Source of the DNA: Hemileia vastatrix
Taxonomy: Eukaryota; Basidiomycota; Pucciniomycetes; Pucciniales; Zaghouaniaceae
DNA length: 64,000 nt
Direction: 5' to 3'
Assembly (NCBI GenBank): GCA_030280995.1
Contig: JASXTE010000005.1
Coordinates: 39,200,742-39,264,741, forward strand
Shown here: positions 1 to 11,575 of the stretch, one piece after another
Position numbering within the stretch: position 1 is the stretch's first letter
Layout of the letters: the number at the start of each line of letters is the position of its first letter
The notes under the pieces: generated by a model
Databases searched by the model: none
Told to the model about the DNA's origin: nothing
What the model saw: only the letters and a program-made list of their open reading frames with translations
Made by a program: the position numbers and the translations under genes

Positions 1-646
1 TAACCTTGCTGACATACTGAGTACATGACTCCTGATACTTGTCCAATGCCATTAATTTAAGATGGGATTGAATGTTCTCCTTAATAACCTCCAATGCGGG
101 CATTTTTTGTTTGCCATTAGGTAGCTCCTTCATTAAATCCTTTCTTGAAAGATCCTTCAAGAATTCCATTCAAATATCCCTACTACAAGATGACCAGAAC
201 AGATTTTTAGCTTGATTCTCATGCACCAATTTGTCCACCAGAATAAGATATATTACCACTTCATTGAATTGAACACATAGCGTCTTGAACTCAGCCATGG
301 AAGAAACACCACCCTTTTCCTTCCAATCACCAACAATTTTATTAAGGTCCAGCATAGTAAACCTAACACCCCATCTATCAACCATAGCTTTAGACAGCTT
401 CACCCAATCCTTATCCTTGAAAGCCTGCATAGCAATGACTTCTTTCTCCACCTCCCTATCAGCAATTGAAAATCTAAACTGCTTCACCATATCCTCATGA
501 GAAGCACCATCAACAGCAGCAGCAGCTTCATACCTGCTAATAAACCATTTAACCTCCTCCCCATCAAACTTTGGGCCATCTCAAGAAACAATCCTGAATA
601 AAGGAATAAGAGGAAGAGAAGATCCAGAAGCAGCAGCAGAAGACAT
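1..646 (-). pseudogene. Gypsy-1 gag fragment, N-terminal part, interrupted by two TGA codons
   Basis: Reading the minus strand from an ATG at 646, one frame runs to the window edge. It begins MSSAAASGSS and contains FDGEEVKWFISRYEAAA, FKDKDWVKLSKAMVDRWG and, near the edge, SHLKLMALDKYQESC. This is the style of the Gag N-terminal domain in rust Gypsy elements, which forms the particle shell. Two in-frame TGA codons break it, at plus positions 581-583 and 170-172. The frame resumes immediately after each, so these are point mutations; a CGA-to-TGA change is the simplest origin of the first. The rest of the element lies left of the window. The primer-binding site and LTR on the right (801-819, from 824) confirm the minus orientation. 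I am confident that this is retroelement gag and less sure of the clade. Confidence 0.75.
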
Positions 647-800
647 CCCAATAAAGTAAGAAAGCATTTAAACCGTTAAAAATAAGCAAGCCTCTTGCAG
701 GCTAAAAAAATAAAATTGATTAGAGTTCCAAAGAATAAGCCTCTTGCAGGCTAAGAAAGTCCTAGATCCAAATAAGTGCTAGAATTAGCTAGAGATTTTG

Positions 801-819
801 AACCCCACATTGGGTGCCA
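801..819 (-). other. Gypsy-1 primer-binding site
   Basis: On the minus strand this reads TGGCACCCAATGTGGGGTT, a few bases inside the LTR end at 824. It resembles the TGGCGCCC-type primer-binding sites of LTR retrotransposons. The 647-800 stretch between it and gag is untranslated leader. Confidence 0.6.
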
Positions 820-823
820 TATA

Positions 824-1281
824 TGTAGGTAGACTCTTACAGTTGCCTTGCTGTAAGCAGAATCCAAAGGAGTTGGATAAACTGAAGAAAACCCTGTTCT
901 TCTAAGTAAAATAAGGGTTGCTCAAATAACCAAGCTTACTATTCTACTTGAATTGATTGAAATATATGAAACTCTGATTTATAAACGCTTATTGAGATTT
1001 AGAAATATCAGCTGTTTAAAAGAGATACTGATGACAACAATTATGGTGTACCAGTGAAAGATCTGAAAAGATAGACTTTTATGTTTTACAAGATTTTATT
1101 TTTAATGAGATGACAATTAAAACAAGTAATTGAGATGGAGAACTTTCCAATGATACCCTATATGTGATGAAAATATAATTGTTGTGTTGTATTTCAAAAG
1201 TGTTATGAAAAATATAAATGTAATAAGGGTATTATAATTTTATTTAATTATGTTGAGAAATGAAAAATATGAAGGTGGTTG
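824..1281 (-). repeat. Gypsy-1 5' LTR, first part (split by Gypsy-2)
   Basis: The segment begins TGTAGGTAGACTC and is interrupted at 1281 by Gypsy-2; it resumes at 37942 and ends near 38716 with GGAAGACAACA. Joined length is about 1.23 kb, close to the 1.09-1.10-kb LTRs at 51592-52692 and 59976-61069. It shares with them a TGTAG start, a CCAAGGGAGTT-like stretch and the TTGGAAGACCACA-like end. It is therefore a diverged relative of that LTR family. Confidence 0.6.
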
Positions 1282-2266
1282 TGTCAGATAAGATCAACTA
1301 AATGGACGTGAACTAGCTTGAAAAGTCTTTGTCTAGAAGATTTAAATGGTCCTATATGAATACTGTAATATAAATCCAACAAATAGTAAAATATAATTCA
1401 GAATAAAGGTTTCAGTAATATAATTCTCACTATTCTTATATGTGGCTTACAATCTTTTTAGTTGGTAGAAAAATAGATTCAATAGTTTCAGATACTATTC
1501 AAAAGTCTTATAAAAGTACTAATTGATTTTTATTGTAATTTGTTTGGTTATATTGGATAAATTGAAGTGATAAAGAATGAAGAAAACAAGACCCAAAACC
1601 TCCTCCTTTTATACACACTAAGTTCCTCAATAAATCCCTTGATTTACCATCCAATACAATGTTTATGACGCCTCAAACAAGTAATAGACCTCTCCATCAA
1701 CACCCCTAGTGACCCATAACATAATTAGACAAGCAACAACCACTAAAATCCTATTAATAATAAGGGAGATCCATCAAAATTAAAGAAAAGACAAAAAGAG
1801 AGTGTATGCATGAAAAACAATGATATAAAAGACTAAAGGAGACTTTTTAAGGTTAATTATAGCTTAATAATAAGGGGAATCTACTGTAGAAATGGAAGGG
1901 CTAATCCTGACATTATACTACATGAAATTCCCATCCAAAAATAACCAATATTGACTGAGAAACCACCCAAAAACTTAAAAAAGAGCGTGAGATGTGGAGT
2001 AACTACATGCAGTCCTTGGCAGGCGCTTGCACGGGTAAATCCTTGACTAAATTTAGGCGAATTTAAGCGTGGTGATGAAATAAGGTGCCAAGAGTGAGGT
2101 TATTAATGAAATTAGTGCATATAAACAAGGTCAATGCACTATTAATTAAGCTAGGACACTAAATAAGCGCCTGTCGCCTATTTTAGTGTGTTTCCCCACA
2201 GTGGGCGTAGAATGTGGGGTAATTATAGTGTGAAAAAGCTAACTTTGCTAAAATTGAAGCTATTCA
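1282..2266 (-). repeat. Gypsy-2 3' LTR, first part
   Basis: Matches 36436-37421 of the intact LTR with about 15 differences. It ends at TTCA, where the CACTA element is inserted; the remainder resumes at 29283. Confidence 0.9.
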
Positions 2267-2306
2267 CACCACAGAAAATTTGGGGGGGTATTGCTAGCAA
2301 TACCCC
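2267..2306 (+). repeat. CACTA left terminal inverted repeat
   Basis: 40 bp starting CACCACAGAAAATTT, then seven G, then a 22-bp perfect palindrome (GGGGTATTGCT followed by its reverse complement). It differs from the right end at 2 positions. Confidence 0.93.
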
Positions 2307-3161
2307 TCATTTAAAAATGTTGGGAAGTGGTTGGAAAGCTGTTGGAAGGCTGTTGGGAGTTCATTGTGAAACCAGATTTAAATTAATTGGACAAAGATTT
2401 GGTAATCAGTTAGACCTAGGTTCAACCAAACTCAATCACAGGTTTCTTGGAGCTTGGTGATTACTTTGATTTTGAGCTGAGCACAGATTGAGCAAAGCTT
2501 GAACATATCATTTAACATATCATAATATTCACTTTCCCATCTTGTGGAAAGCAAAATTTGATATTCGTTCTAAGAATATCTACATATATTTTCTTGCCAA
2601 GTTGGTAACAGAAGGTTAAACTGTAGTATCTCAATTATTACACTAGACTACATAGATATTTGATAAAACATACAATTCAAATCAATTTTAATATTATTGA
2701 GATCACCATAAGTGTCTTTCCAAAGACTTACAAAAAGTATGTTAGTATCAAGATATCGTTCTAGGTAGTAGTTTCAATTCGGATTTTGAACTGACATCTA
2801 AAGCATTTTACTATTAGACAGAAACATAAATAAGTGTAATAAGAGTGAAATTATTCTATTTTGTGATTATAATGTAACAATAATGCACATTTTTATTGAG
2901 AAAATTTTTCTTCCTCCACAAACCAAAATTTACTCTATAGGCTCAAGATTTATTTTTAAGACATATTATTCATTTCAGTTATCATTGATTTACTTCCAAT
3001 ATTTATTAAAAAGATAATAATAATACATGTGAAAGAATTATGAGCTTAGCATAGCATATGCTAAAAAGTTATTTTGTCGTTTTATTCAAAACTGATTCTT
3101 CATTTTTTGCTTCAATTCATCTTTTAACAACCACTATCTTCAGATACTATTCTTACTTAAT
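2307..3161. promoter_or_regulatory. CACTA left subterminal region and SNF2 upstream region
   Basis: No gene is seen. Just inside the terminal repeat are four GTTGGRA-type repeats (2320-2362). At about 2480-2510 a block CACAGATTGAGC...GCTTGA matches, inverted, CACAGATTGAGCTCAAG near the right end (about 29123-29141). Such subterminal inverted repeats are where accessory transposon proteins bind in En/Spm elements. The binding role here is inference. Confidence 0.5.
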
Positions 3162-5590
3162 ATGTCAAGTCTCAGATGTGTTGGACAGTTCTCAATAACA
3201 ATCGATCAAATTTATATGAATGTAATTTCAAGATTTCAAAACTCACCGACCCCCACAATTTTACAGCGAGGCCATTCGAATGTTCATATTTTTGGACTAT
3301 TTGAAGAAAGAAAACCAACCCTTGTTGGTAATCTTTCTCAAGTGCAGAGTCAGCACATTGGACCACTATTGGGTGACATTGGCTCTGGATCTCACCATTT
3401 AAACCAAAGAAGTGCCTTGAATCCTATGAAGCCTTTCTATTTTCATGCTTACTTGGTTCCAGTTTTTGGTAATCAGTATCAACTTTGGGGATGCCTCTTT
3501 TCTTCAAGTACACTAATCAGTCTTGCTAAAGAAGCATTTTCTTCTGCACAAATCGATTTATGTCCAATCCTGAACTACGACTCCACTATCTTTTTTAATA
3601 TCCCGCATGTAATTTTTGAAGGCTCTTTCCAAATATCTCAGAGTACTCAAGATTGGAAAGCTGATCAACTTATCCGAGGAATCAAAACAGTTCTCAAAAC
3701 ACATCAACTTCAAGCAATAAATTTTATGATTGACAATGAACGAATGTTAAAGGAAAAGTTGGATATCATGTGGAGGCACCAGGACAACCATTGGCTTAGA
3801 ACTGGATTCGATGACTATAAAGATCAGTTTCCTAACAATCAATTGCCGCCTGAAGGAAACGGGTCAATACTTGCTGATGATATGGGTTTGGGAAAGACAC
3901 TTTCAACTCTTTCTCTTATAAGTGCAACTCAAGGTGAAGCAAGACAATTCCAGGTATCAGAAAATCAAGAAGGTATTAATCGGAGTTCAGCCACACTGAT
4001 TATATGCCCCCTGGCAACACTATCGAATTGGATCAATGAAATAAGTGTGCACTTTGAAGATAATGCACTTCCTTTCAAGGTTCTTTATGGGAAGGATTGT
4101 CAAAATACTAATGTCAATGAGCTACAGGACACTGCTATTGTTTTAACGACCTATGAAATAGCTAGCCCAACGATGTCAAAAAATCAAAGCCAAAAAAAGA
4201 TACCGGTGACTCAAATGCTCTTTTGGTATAGAGTTGTTTTAGATGAAGCTCAGTTAGTGCCCATTTCTATATCTAAAACTTAAAACTTAATTTTTATTAT
4301 CAATTTTTATAAATATTCTTTTAGTTACATTAAAAATCCTTACTCGCAGAGGGCTCAAACAATATTTGACTTGGAATCCCAACACCGACTATGCTTGACT
4401 GGAACTCCACTTCAGAACAGGCCCACTGACCTTCAAAGTCTCATATTTTTTCTTAGAATCGAAAAGTGGCAAGAAGACTGGTTATGGAAGAATTTCCTTT
4501 TTCCAGGTTTGCAAAAAGGAAAGGCTAATTCTATTAAATCAATCAATCACTTAATGAAAGTCATAAGCCTACGTAGAACAAAGGATGCAATTTTGTCTCT
4601 TCCAAAAAAGATTCAAAGGGGGATATCGGTTCAATTAGCAGATCCATGGAGGTCTAAACTTGATGTGCTTCAAGAAGGATTCACTGAGCAATATGGGCCC
4701 TCCAGAAGCACTGACTTCCCTTGGGACTCATCTGAGTTTCTAAGAGAGCTGATGATTTTAAGAAAATTCTGCAACCATCCAATCTACGAAAATCTGGATG
4801 AAACTCCAACTTTTGATTTCACCTGGCAGCATTCCGCAAAGATTTGTCATCTTATAGGCCACTTAAAAAACTTTTTGTCTGGTGAAAGGGATATAAATTT
4901 TCCAAAAGCTGTTATATTCTCCAACTTTGCAGACTTTTTGCAGATGTAAGTGATTCTATAATGAATTGTTTTACAAAATTGTGTTGGCTTATTAAAAACA
5001 ATTTTCTAATATTTCAAAATAGAATAAAAATGGCTTTAGATGACCACAATATTAGGTATACCCAGCTTACGGGTGAACTCAGCCGGACAAAGCGAGACAA
5101 AAATATGCATGAATTCCATTTTAATAAAAATTGCCAAGTTTTGGTTGGAACGATTCAGGCTGCAGGAGTGGGTATAGATCTCAGGTGTGCTCAAAATGTA
5201 TATATAATGGTGAGCTCAATGTCTTTTATTTCATATTAAGAACAAAAATATTAAATTTTTTATATGTTCAATGTTGAAATAGGAGCCAAATTGGAATCCA
5301 GCAGTTGAGCAACAGGCTGTTGATCGGCTGTATAGAATGGGTCAGCAAAATGAAGTAAATGTTTTGAATTATTTTGTACAAGGAAGTATAGAATTCAGCA
5401 TGTATAAGATTCAAAGGAAAAAAATGGAGCTAACAATGTAAGCCAAATTTCATTTCTATAAATTTTAATGATAATAGTAATCATTAAAATTATGTTTTTG
5501 TTTTCAAGGCTAAGTGTCCCAAACAGTGGAAATGAGGAGTATGAGTGTGCAAACCTATTATTAAGGGAGTTTGTCAATCACTCACATTAG
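3162..5590 (+). CDS. SNF2-family DNA-dependent ATPase, five exons, 704 aa
   Basis: Joining 3162-4256, 4350-4945, 5023-5209, 5283-5437 and 5509-5590 gives one open frame; all four introns are GT-AG. Helicase motifs occur in order: an HQLQAINFM Q-like motif (about residues 181-189), DDMGLGKT Walker A (about 239-246), LIICPLATLSNW, DEAQ (about 361-364), LTGTPLQN, LRRTK, QAAGVGIDL and AVDRLYRMGQQ. The spacing is of the Rad5/Rad16-like SNF2 type, but there is no RING finger between the two lobes and no recognised domain in the first 150 residues. SNF2 ATPases slide or evict nucleosomes in the nucleus. The first intron has a weak donor (GTGCCC), so the residues right after DEAQ are uncertain. It is the leftmost gene of the CACTA element and overlaps the convergent gene A by 17 bp. 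An SNF2 ATPase beside a TET/JBP gene recalls kinetoplastid JBP2, where both domains are fused. Confidence 0.88.
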
Positions 5591-6722
5591 AGGAACAAAG
5601 AATTTCAAGGAGAGCAGGTAAATTTATGGGATTTTGAGGATTTAAAAGTCTGAGTTGTTGAGGATTTAGAGATGCAAGATATAAGGGAGAATAACAGTCA
5701 TTCGGCAAACCCCGGGGGACATGAGAAGGATTAAGGTTAGGGGATAATGTTGAAACCAAACTGATTCTTTTGTACAAGGCCAAGTCCTTTAGCACACTGC
5801 CAGAGTAGGTTGAATTATCTCGAATATCAAAGTGTTGTTGGTCAAGATATTGTGCAACTTTAGAAAAATCTTCAGACCTCCATTGCATTAAGATACGTCT
5901 TAACGATCCATCATTATCAATTTCGGTGTCTGAACAACATTTGATGTTTGTGAAAAGGTTGTGATAAGTTTCACAATGTGGAAGTTGTTTAAGAAGTTTA
6001 GTTCGGTTAACTGAATTCTAAGAATCTTTGTTATTTGAAATAAAGGTCATAAATAAAAACGGTTGAAAAAAAAGGGATTTTCATACTTTTTTTTTTATTC
6101 TATATTTATGCTTTCTCACTTTGATTATTTCTTGAGAGCTATGAGAATCCTTCCCAAGTCTTAATCTATCAGCATGACCTAAAAACCAACGGTGAAGAAC
6201 TCCTATTTGATTTGAGAAGCTAATTTGAGTTGAGTCAATTGGATATGCAATCAAATTATTGGTTTTTAAGGCATTGTCCCAGTGTTTAATGAGAATATTT
6301 GCCAAGACCTGGTTCCATTTGTCAAACCAATCTAGGTTCCAAGCGAAAGTTGATCCTGGGAAACCACACATGCGAAGGTGCTCAATAAAAGATTCACGGA
6401 AAATTGGTGGAAACTTTTCTGAAACCGCTGAATTTGATTCTGGATGAGGTAGTTCAAAGGCAATGTTGCAAGAATTCATGTCGAATGATGAAAATCTGTC
6501 TAATTGCTCTTCAGTAGGGTTTTGTTTCCATCCATTTGATTCTGGTGACATATCCAAAAGTGAACGACAAAAATTGTGTATAGATCTACAAAAGTGAGAA
6601 TTGAATGGAGGCAAAGTCTCATTAAAAATTCTATTAAGTGTTCTTGTGTTTGTGGGCAGGTTTCCATGAGGAAAGTAAGAGCTACTAGGGTTCATAAATA
6701 ATAAGATTAAGAAAGTGTTCAA
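5574..6722 (-). CDS. Unknown CACTA-borne protein A, two exons, 348 aa, paralogue of protein B
   Basis: Exon 1 is 6722-6120 and exon 2 is 6017-5574, joined across a GTGAGA...TTAG intron. The start at 6722 gives MNTFLILLF; a second Met at 6695 (MNPSSSYFPHG) is equally plausible. I recognise no catalytic domain. A central Trp-rich block has CGFPGSTFAWNLDWFDKWNQ, and the C-terminal part has VPRGLPNDCYSPLYLASL followed by NPQQLRLLNP. Both blocks line up with protein B at 11576-13253 (FRKFTFDWTCRDFSESTWNQ and VPKYLPKNCYSATFLQGL), in the same order and near the same ends. Multi-copy rust proteins of this general style exist in TE-rich regions. A role as accessory transposition protein (the TnpA position of En/Spm) is inference only. 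It is transcribed towards SNF2 and away from the transposase. Confidence 0.7.
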
Positions 6723-7770
6723 TTAAATTAAACAAAGAGGAAGGATAAATTGTTGAGCTCCAAAACTTTATGATCAAAGTTGATTTAAGGAGAAATATCA
6801 CAAAAATTAAGAATAAGAAATATTTCGACTTTATGGAATTATAATATGCATAAATTATATTTTTATATGCAACTTGAACTCAAAAGGAATGGTATAAAAT
6901 AAAGAGAATGATTATGTGATAAAAGCAGACTCATTTAAGAAACGGATTTTTTTTTCTTTTCAAAAAATTCTTCCACAAAAATAATTTGTTAAATGTGAGG
7001 CTATGTTCATTTTTTGATTACCAAAAAATTATTTTTGGTCCAATATGATAGTAATACATATTCTTTTGAGTAATTTTTTTCAACCTGAATAAATAGACTA
7101 GAGTGTCACTTCATCGCATTTATGTATGAAAAGTTATACAAGGTTTCAGCTTTTATGTAATTCTTTAAGGTTTACACTTTTGTAGCATCTATTATTTGAG
7201 TATTTTTGATTTTTTCTTTATAGAAAATTCTACCTAGTACAGACCAATTTTCAAGTTGAAAGAAATATGTTTGTGATTGTTTTTTACAAAATATTAAACT
7301 TATTTTTGGGTTTAACTTTGATTTTTGGGGTAATTTTTTAAATAATTATGTTAAAAATATGGATTACTTTTCTTATAGTCCATAACTAAGAATTTTTATC
7401 AAAATCAAATAATTATAGGGTAGTTAGATATAACTCAGAAGGCATTTGATAGAAAAATAATTAAGATGCTTGTGCGTACAACAGAATTTTTTCTATGATA
7501 GAAAATATTCTGATAAACATGCATGCATTGTTGTACAAATGCAGAGAGTATACAGAATACAAATAAAGTAGACTGCATAACTTTAAATTAATATATAATT
7601 TATCCGATTAAAAATTAAACATTTAAACTTAAATAATTTCAACACATATTCCATCATATTCTTTTGATAAAAAAATGTAGCTTATATTAGCTAGTGCCTT
7701 TCAAAAAAAGGAATACCTTCAATCGGTAACTTCGAATAGCTAACTTATTCCTACAATTATCACAATTACA
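6723..7770. promoter_or_regulatory. Divergent intergenic region between protein A and the transposase
   Basis: 1.05 kb of very AT-rich sequence between two divergently oriented genes, so it probably holds both promoters. I see no long ORF and no strong repeat; I cannot place a TATA box with confidence. Confidence 0.4.
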
Positions 7771-10700
7771 ATGCCTCCATTTTTTCATGTATGTCAATGT
7801 CAAGATCTTGGATGTGTCAATAGAAAGTATCAAACTTCTTCTGGGTCCTTTGAAGTTGGTATGGCTTTCAAAAGCTCTAATTCTTATGCAAAACATCAAG
7901 AGGAAAGAAATAGGAAGGCCCAGATGGTTATTTCTTCCAACAATCCACTTAACATTGGAAGTTCCCGCTCCACAGAAACAGTAAGCTGTATATCTATAGT
8001 TCAATGTGAGAATTAAAGTCTTTATGATGTTTCAATGATTTATTACATAGGGGCAGTTGCTATTGGGGGCAGAAGTATCTTCAACAGTCTCTAGAAACTC
8101 AAATCTCGGGGAACGGTATAGCCAAATAATTATGTGGCAGGCAGCAAAGCTTTCTCTGATTCATCATTTGAGCAAAGAAGGTTGTACTCAATTTTTGGAT
8201 GAAGAAATTAAGAAGCTCAAACTTCTAGGTGATAGTGGAATACTGGATTCTGATAGCATTGTCCGCCTGGTCCCATGCTCGATAGATACAGTTTTTAGTC
8301 GATTAAAGCTCAATCAATCATTTTTCACTAAAACATGCTGTCCTAAATGCTTTGCTCTTTATGAGTATAACTCTGAATCTCAACCATCTATACTATGTTG
8401 CAATCAACCGTTTCTTTCATCATCAAAGCGCTATTTAAAAATGTTTGGAGCAGGACAAATTGCAGTTAAATGTGATGAAAGGCTGTATTTGATGGAGGAA
8501 CATCAAGAACATGTAAAATACTTATCTCTTAAAACATTTCATCACCATTCTTTTATCGACTGGCTTAAGGAAAAGATCAAACTGTTCAAATTTGAGCTTC
8601 TGATTGAGAAGAAAACCCCTGTGGCAGAACGTGTAGAGTGTGATTTGATGAAGGATGTTTGTGATGGTTCAATTTGGAAAAACTTTCCCATAACCACTCC
8701 AGCTCTGGATAGCAATGATGATGAATATACGATAACTTCAGGCAACTTAATGTTTACTTTATATGTCGACTGGTTTAGGCCTGGTGGCAATAGGATTGGA
8801 GGTCATCAGAAGTCTGTAGGCAATATTATGATGGTGTGTATGAACCTACCTCAAGAAGATAGATACAAAATGGAAAATCTTTTTTTGTATTCTATTATAC
8901 CCGGACCAACAGAACCCACAAGTGAACAGCTTAATCACCTTCTAAAACCACTGGTTAATGATCTACAAACTCTATGGGATGGTATATTGATTGAAAAGAC
9001 ACATCTTTATCCACGAGGCCGGAAATTAAGAGTTGCATTGTTCTCTTTGATAGGTGACATTCCTGCAATACGAAAATTGGCTGGCTTTTCGAGTCACTCT
9101 GCAAAAATGTTCTGCTCTTTCTGTAATATCTCTAAAGATGAAATTAGTGAAAAGAATGTGGGAAATTTTTCATTACGGAATCATGAGGATCATATGTGCT
9201 GGGCAACAAAGTGGAAAAATTCTAAGTCACATTGGGAGCGTGTATCAATTGTTCAAAATCATGGGGTACGATGGAGTGAGCTGAATAACCTTGAATATTG
9301 GCGTCCAACTGAATATTGCTCAATTGATGTTATGCATTCACATATGCTTGGCAACCTAAAAGATCACAGTCTAAGCTATTTTCAAATCCAAAATGCAGCA
9401 AAAGATCTAGAAAGAAAGCTGGAAAAGGATAAAAATTGGCATGTAAGAGAAGAAGATGATGATTTCTTTTCTGATACTTCACTGCACAAACATTCGAAAA
9501 AACGTAGAAGTAGCTTAAGCACCACGAATAATGATGATGATGATACAGGACACACGAGACAGCACAAGCGGCAAAGACGTACGAGTTCAAGACAGTCATC
9601 AAGTCATCATGGACTAGATAATGAAGGATTGGGAACAAATCGATCAAGAAGCCAGAGTAGGTCATCCAGCTCCAAATTTATTCCTCCATATAGCGATGTG
9701 GCCTCAGTACAGTCTCAAAGCAGTGACAGTAGGAATTCATTGTATAACTTAAGGCAAAGAAGCATTAGCATATCACAGAGTGAAGGATCTCACTCATCAA
9801 ATGAGACAGCTAGAGATGAAGAAAATAAAAGGAAAGGTAAGGAGAAAGAAAATGAAGGTAGTAGTAATCCACGAATCACAGCAGCAGAGCTACAGGTTGT
9901 ATGGAAGATGATTGATCAAGTAAGAAGACCTTCCTGGCTAACACGAGTTCCAAAATCAGTAGGATCTAAAAAGGCAGGATCCCTCAAGGCAGCAGAATGG
10001 CACATGCTGTATACTCTCTACTTCCCTTTGTCACTTATACCCCTTTGGTTTGAAAAATTTAAAGAATCTGAATCTTCAGCTTCCTCAGCTGATAAACCAA
10101 GAGAATATTATCTTCTCAAGTCACTTGTAACATTATGCTCGATCACCAATTTTTTGACATTAAAAAATATACAGACTAATGAGCTTAAAGATCTAGATCA
10201 ATTTCTGTTAGAGTATCGTGAGTGCCTTGAAGAGGGTTGGAAGAATATTAATGCAAAGCCAAATCTGCATATCACTCAACATTATCCTGAAATGATAAAG
10301 CGTCTTGGTCCACCATCAGGTACAGCTACTTGGTCTGGAGAGCGGGTGAATCATATATTATCTGAAATTCCAAACAATCACCATCCACGTATGTAATGTT
10401 TGTAAGAAATGATTTAAAAACTCAGCTGTGCTAATTTATTAATATTTACCACAGGAGAGATACCGCTAACAATGCTCAAACATTGGTATCGGAAGTCTAG
10501 GGTATTAGATCTTGGTGAAGCTGAAGATAATGATCAATGTGAGACTAAAAAAATCCATATTGATCTCGATAAACAAAACAAATGGATCCATCTAAGTATG
10601 GCATTATTTACTAAATGGGTAAGGGCACGAATGGGAAAAGAAACTTCAAGACGGGCTTTGACACCATCGGAGAAAAGTGGGGATCGGGTAGTTGAAAATG

Positions 10701-11158
10701 TAGCAAGCATATTGATACATGGAAAGAGGTTTACTAGTTACCATCAACACATTGCTAATTCAACAATTGAATTCTACTATGGAAAAGATAGCCAGTTTGG
10801 GCAAATTGATGATCTTTTCAGATCAAAGGAAGAGATTGATCAAATATATTTAATAGTAAGTCCTTTCAAAGAGCTCCGTCCAGAAGAAACATCAAAGGAT
10901 CCCTATGAGCTTTTCCCACAAGTGCATTGTCGGTTAGTAAGAGTAGCCAAAGCAACTCAAATTGTGATTAAGAAAGATGCAATAATTGGACATGCAGCTA
11001 CTGTTGAGCACAAAAAAGGAATGTTTGGAATCAAAGACGAGGTTGTCACTGCCATTGGACTGCAGACAGTAGTGAGTGAAAAAATTAATCAAATTTATTT
11101 TCTGTTGACTAACATCTTTGTGTTAATTTGGGATTCGGGAAATTTGTAGGATTGGTGA
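7771..11158 (+). CDS. CACTA transposase, Tnp2/Plavaka type, four exons, about 1,057 aa
   Basis: Exons 7771-7980, 8051-10388, 10455-11071 and 11150-11158 join in frame; donors are GTAAGC, GTATGT and GTGAGT. The last intron has a CTAAC branch-like site; if it is retained, the frame ends at 11149 (1,080 aa). The family is shown by FTLYVDWFRPGGNRIGG, GNIMMVCMNLPQEDRYKMEN, IIPGPTEPTSEQLNHLLKPL, IRKLAGFSSHSAKMFCSFC and YCSIDVMHSHMLGNLKDH. This order is typical of CMC transposases of basidiomycetes, which cut and paste DNA with an acidic triad; Asp in YVDW, Asp in CSIDVMH and Glu in SGERVNH are the candidates. Cys pairs (TCCPKC, ILCC, FCSFC) suggest zinc binding. A Ser/Arg/Asp-rich low-complexity insertion occupies roughly residues 545-680. 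The frame is uninterrupted, so the element may still be autonomous. Confidence 0.9.
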
Positions 11159-11575
11159 TATTTGTAAATGGTGAAAGAAATAATTCAATGCTCGATTAAA
11201 AAATGCAATGCATCCAACTTACCTTATCATAAACCAGTGAACAATTACTTTGGTTGCTTTTATTGCGAGAGAACCCATGCTTTCAATGAGTCATTTTTAT
11301 CTTAAATGTAAGAATGAAAGAAATAAAATCATGATAATGAGAAATATGATAAAATTTTTACTTAATGAATGATCTTCTTGCTCATTCATCTACTATAAAT
11401 AGTTTGACCTTCCAACTTTAGCTGATAGCTATATATTATTCACTTTATTTTTCGACAAGAGAACATACACGTTTACAAGACTATATACATAGTATCTTTT
11501 TTTACTTTAGCTTTGATAGGTATAAATTTTAACAACTGATTATTTTTATTTTATTTTATTTTATTACAGTTCATT
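11159..11575. other. Intergenic, 417 bp, no gene seen
   Basis: AT-rich spacer between the transposase and protein B, both on the plus strand. It presumably holds the transposase 3' end and the promoter of B. A TTTTATTTTATTTTATTTTA run lies at about 11545-11566, just upstream of the B start. Confidence 0.4.

Noticed and set aside
2188..2460. 90-codon frame crossing the left CACTA junction
   Set aside because: It spans the LTR/transposon boundary, so it was created by the insertion and is not a gene.
9330..9665. 111-codon minus-strand frame opposite the transposase
   Set aside because: Shadow of the transposase low-complexity region, with no motif of its own.
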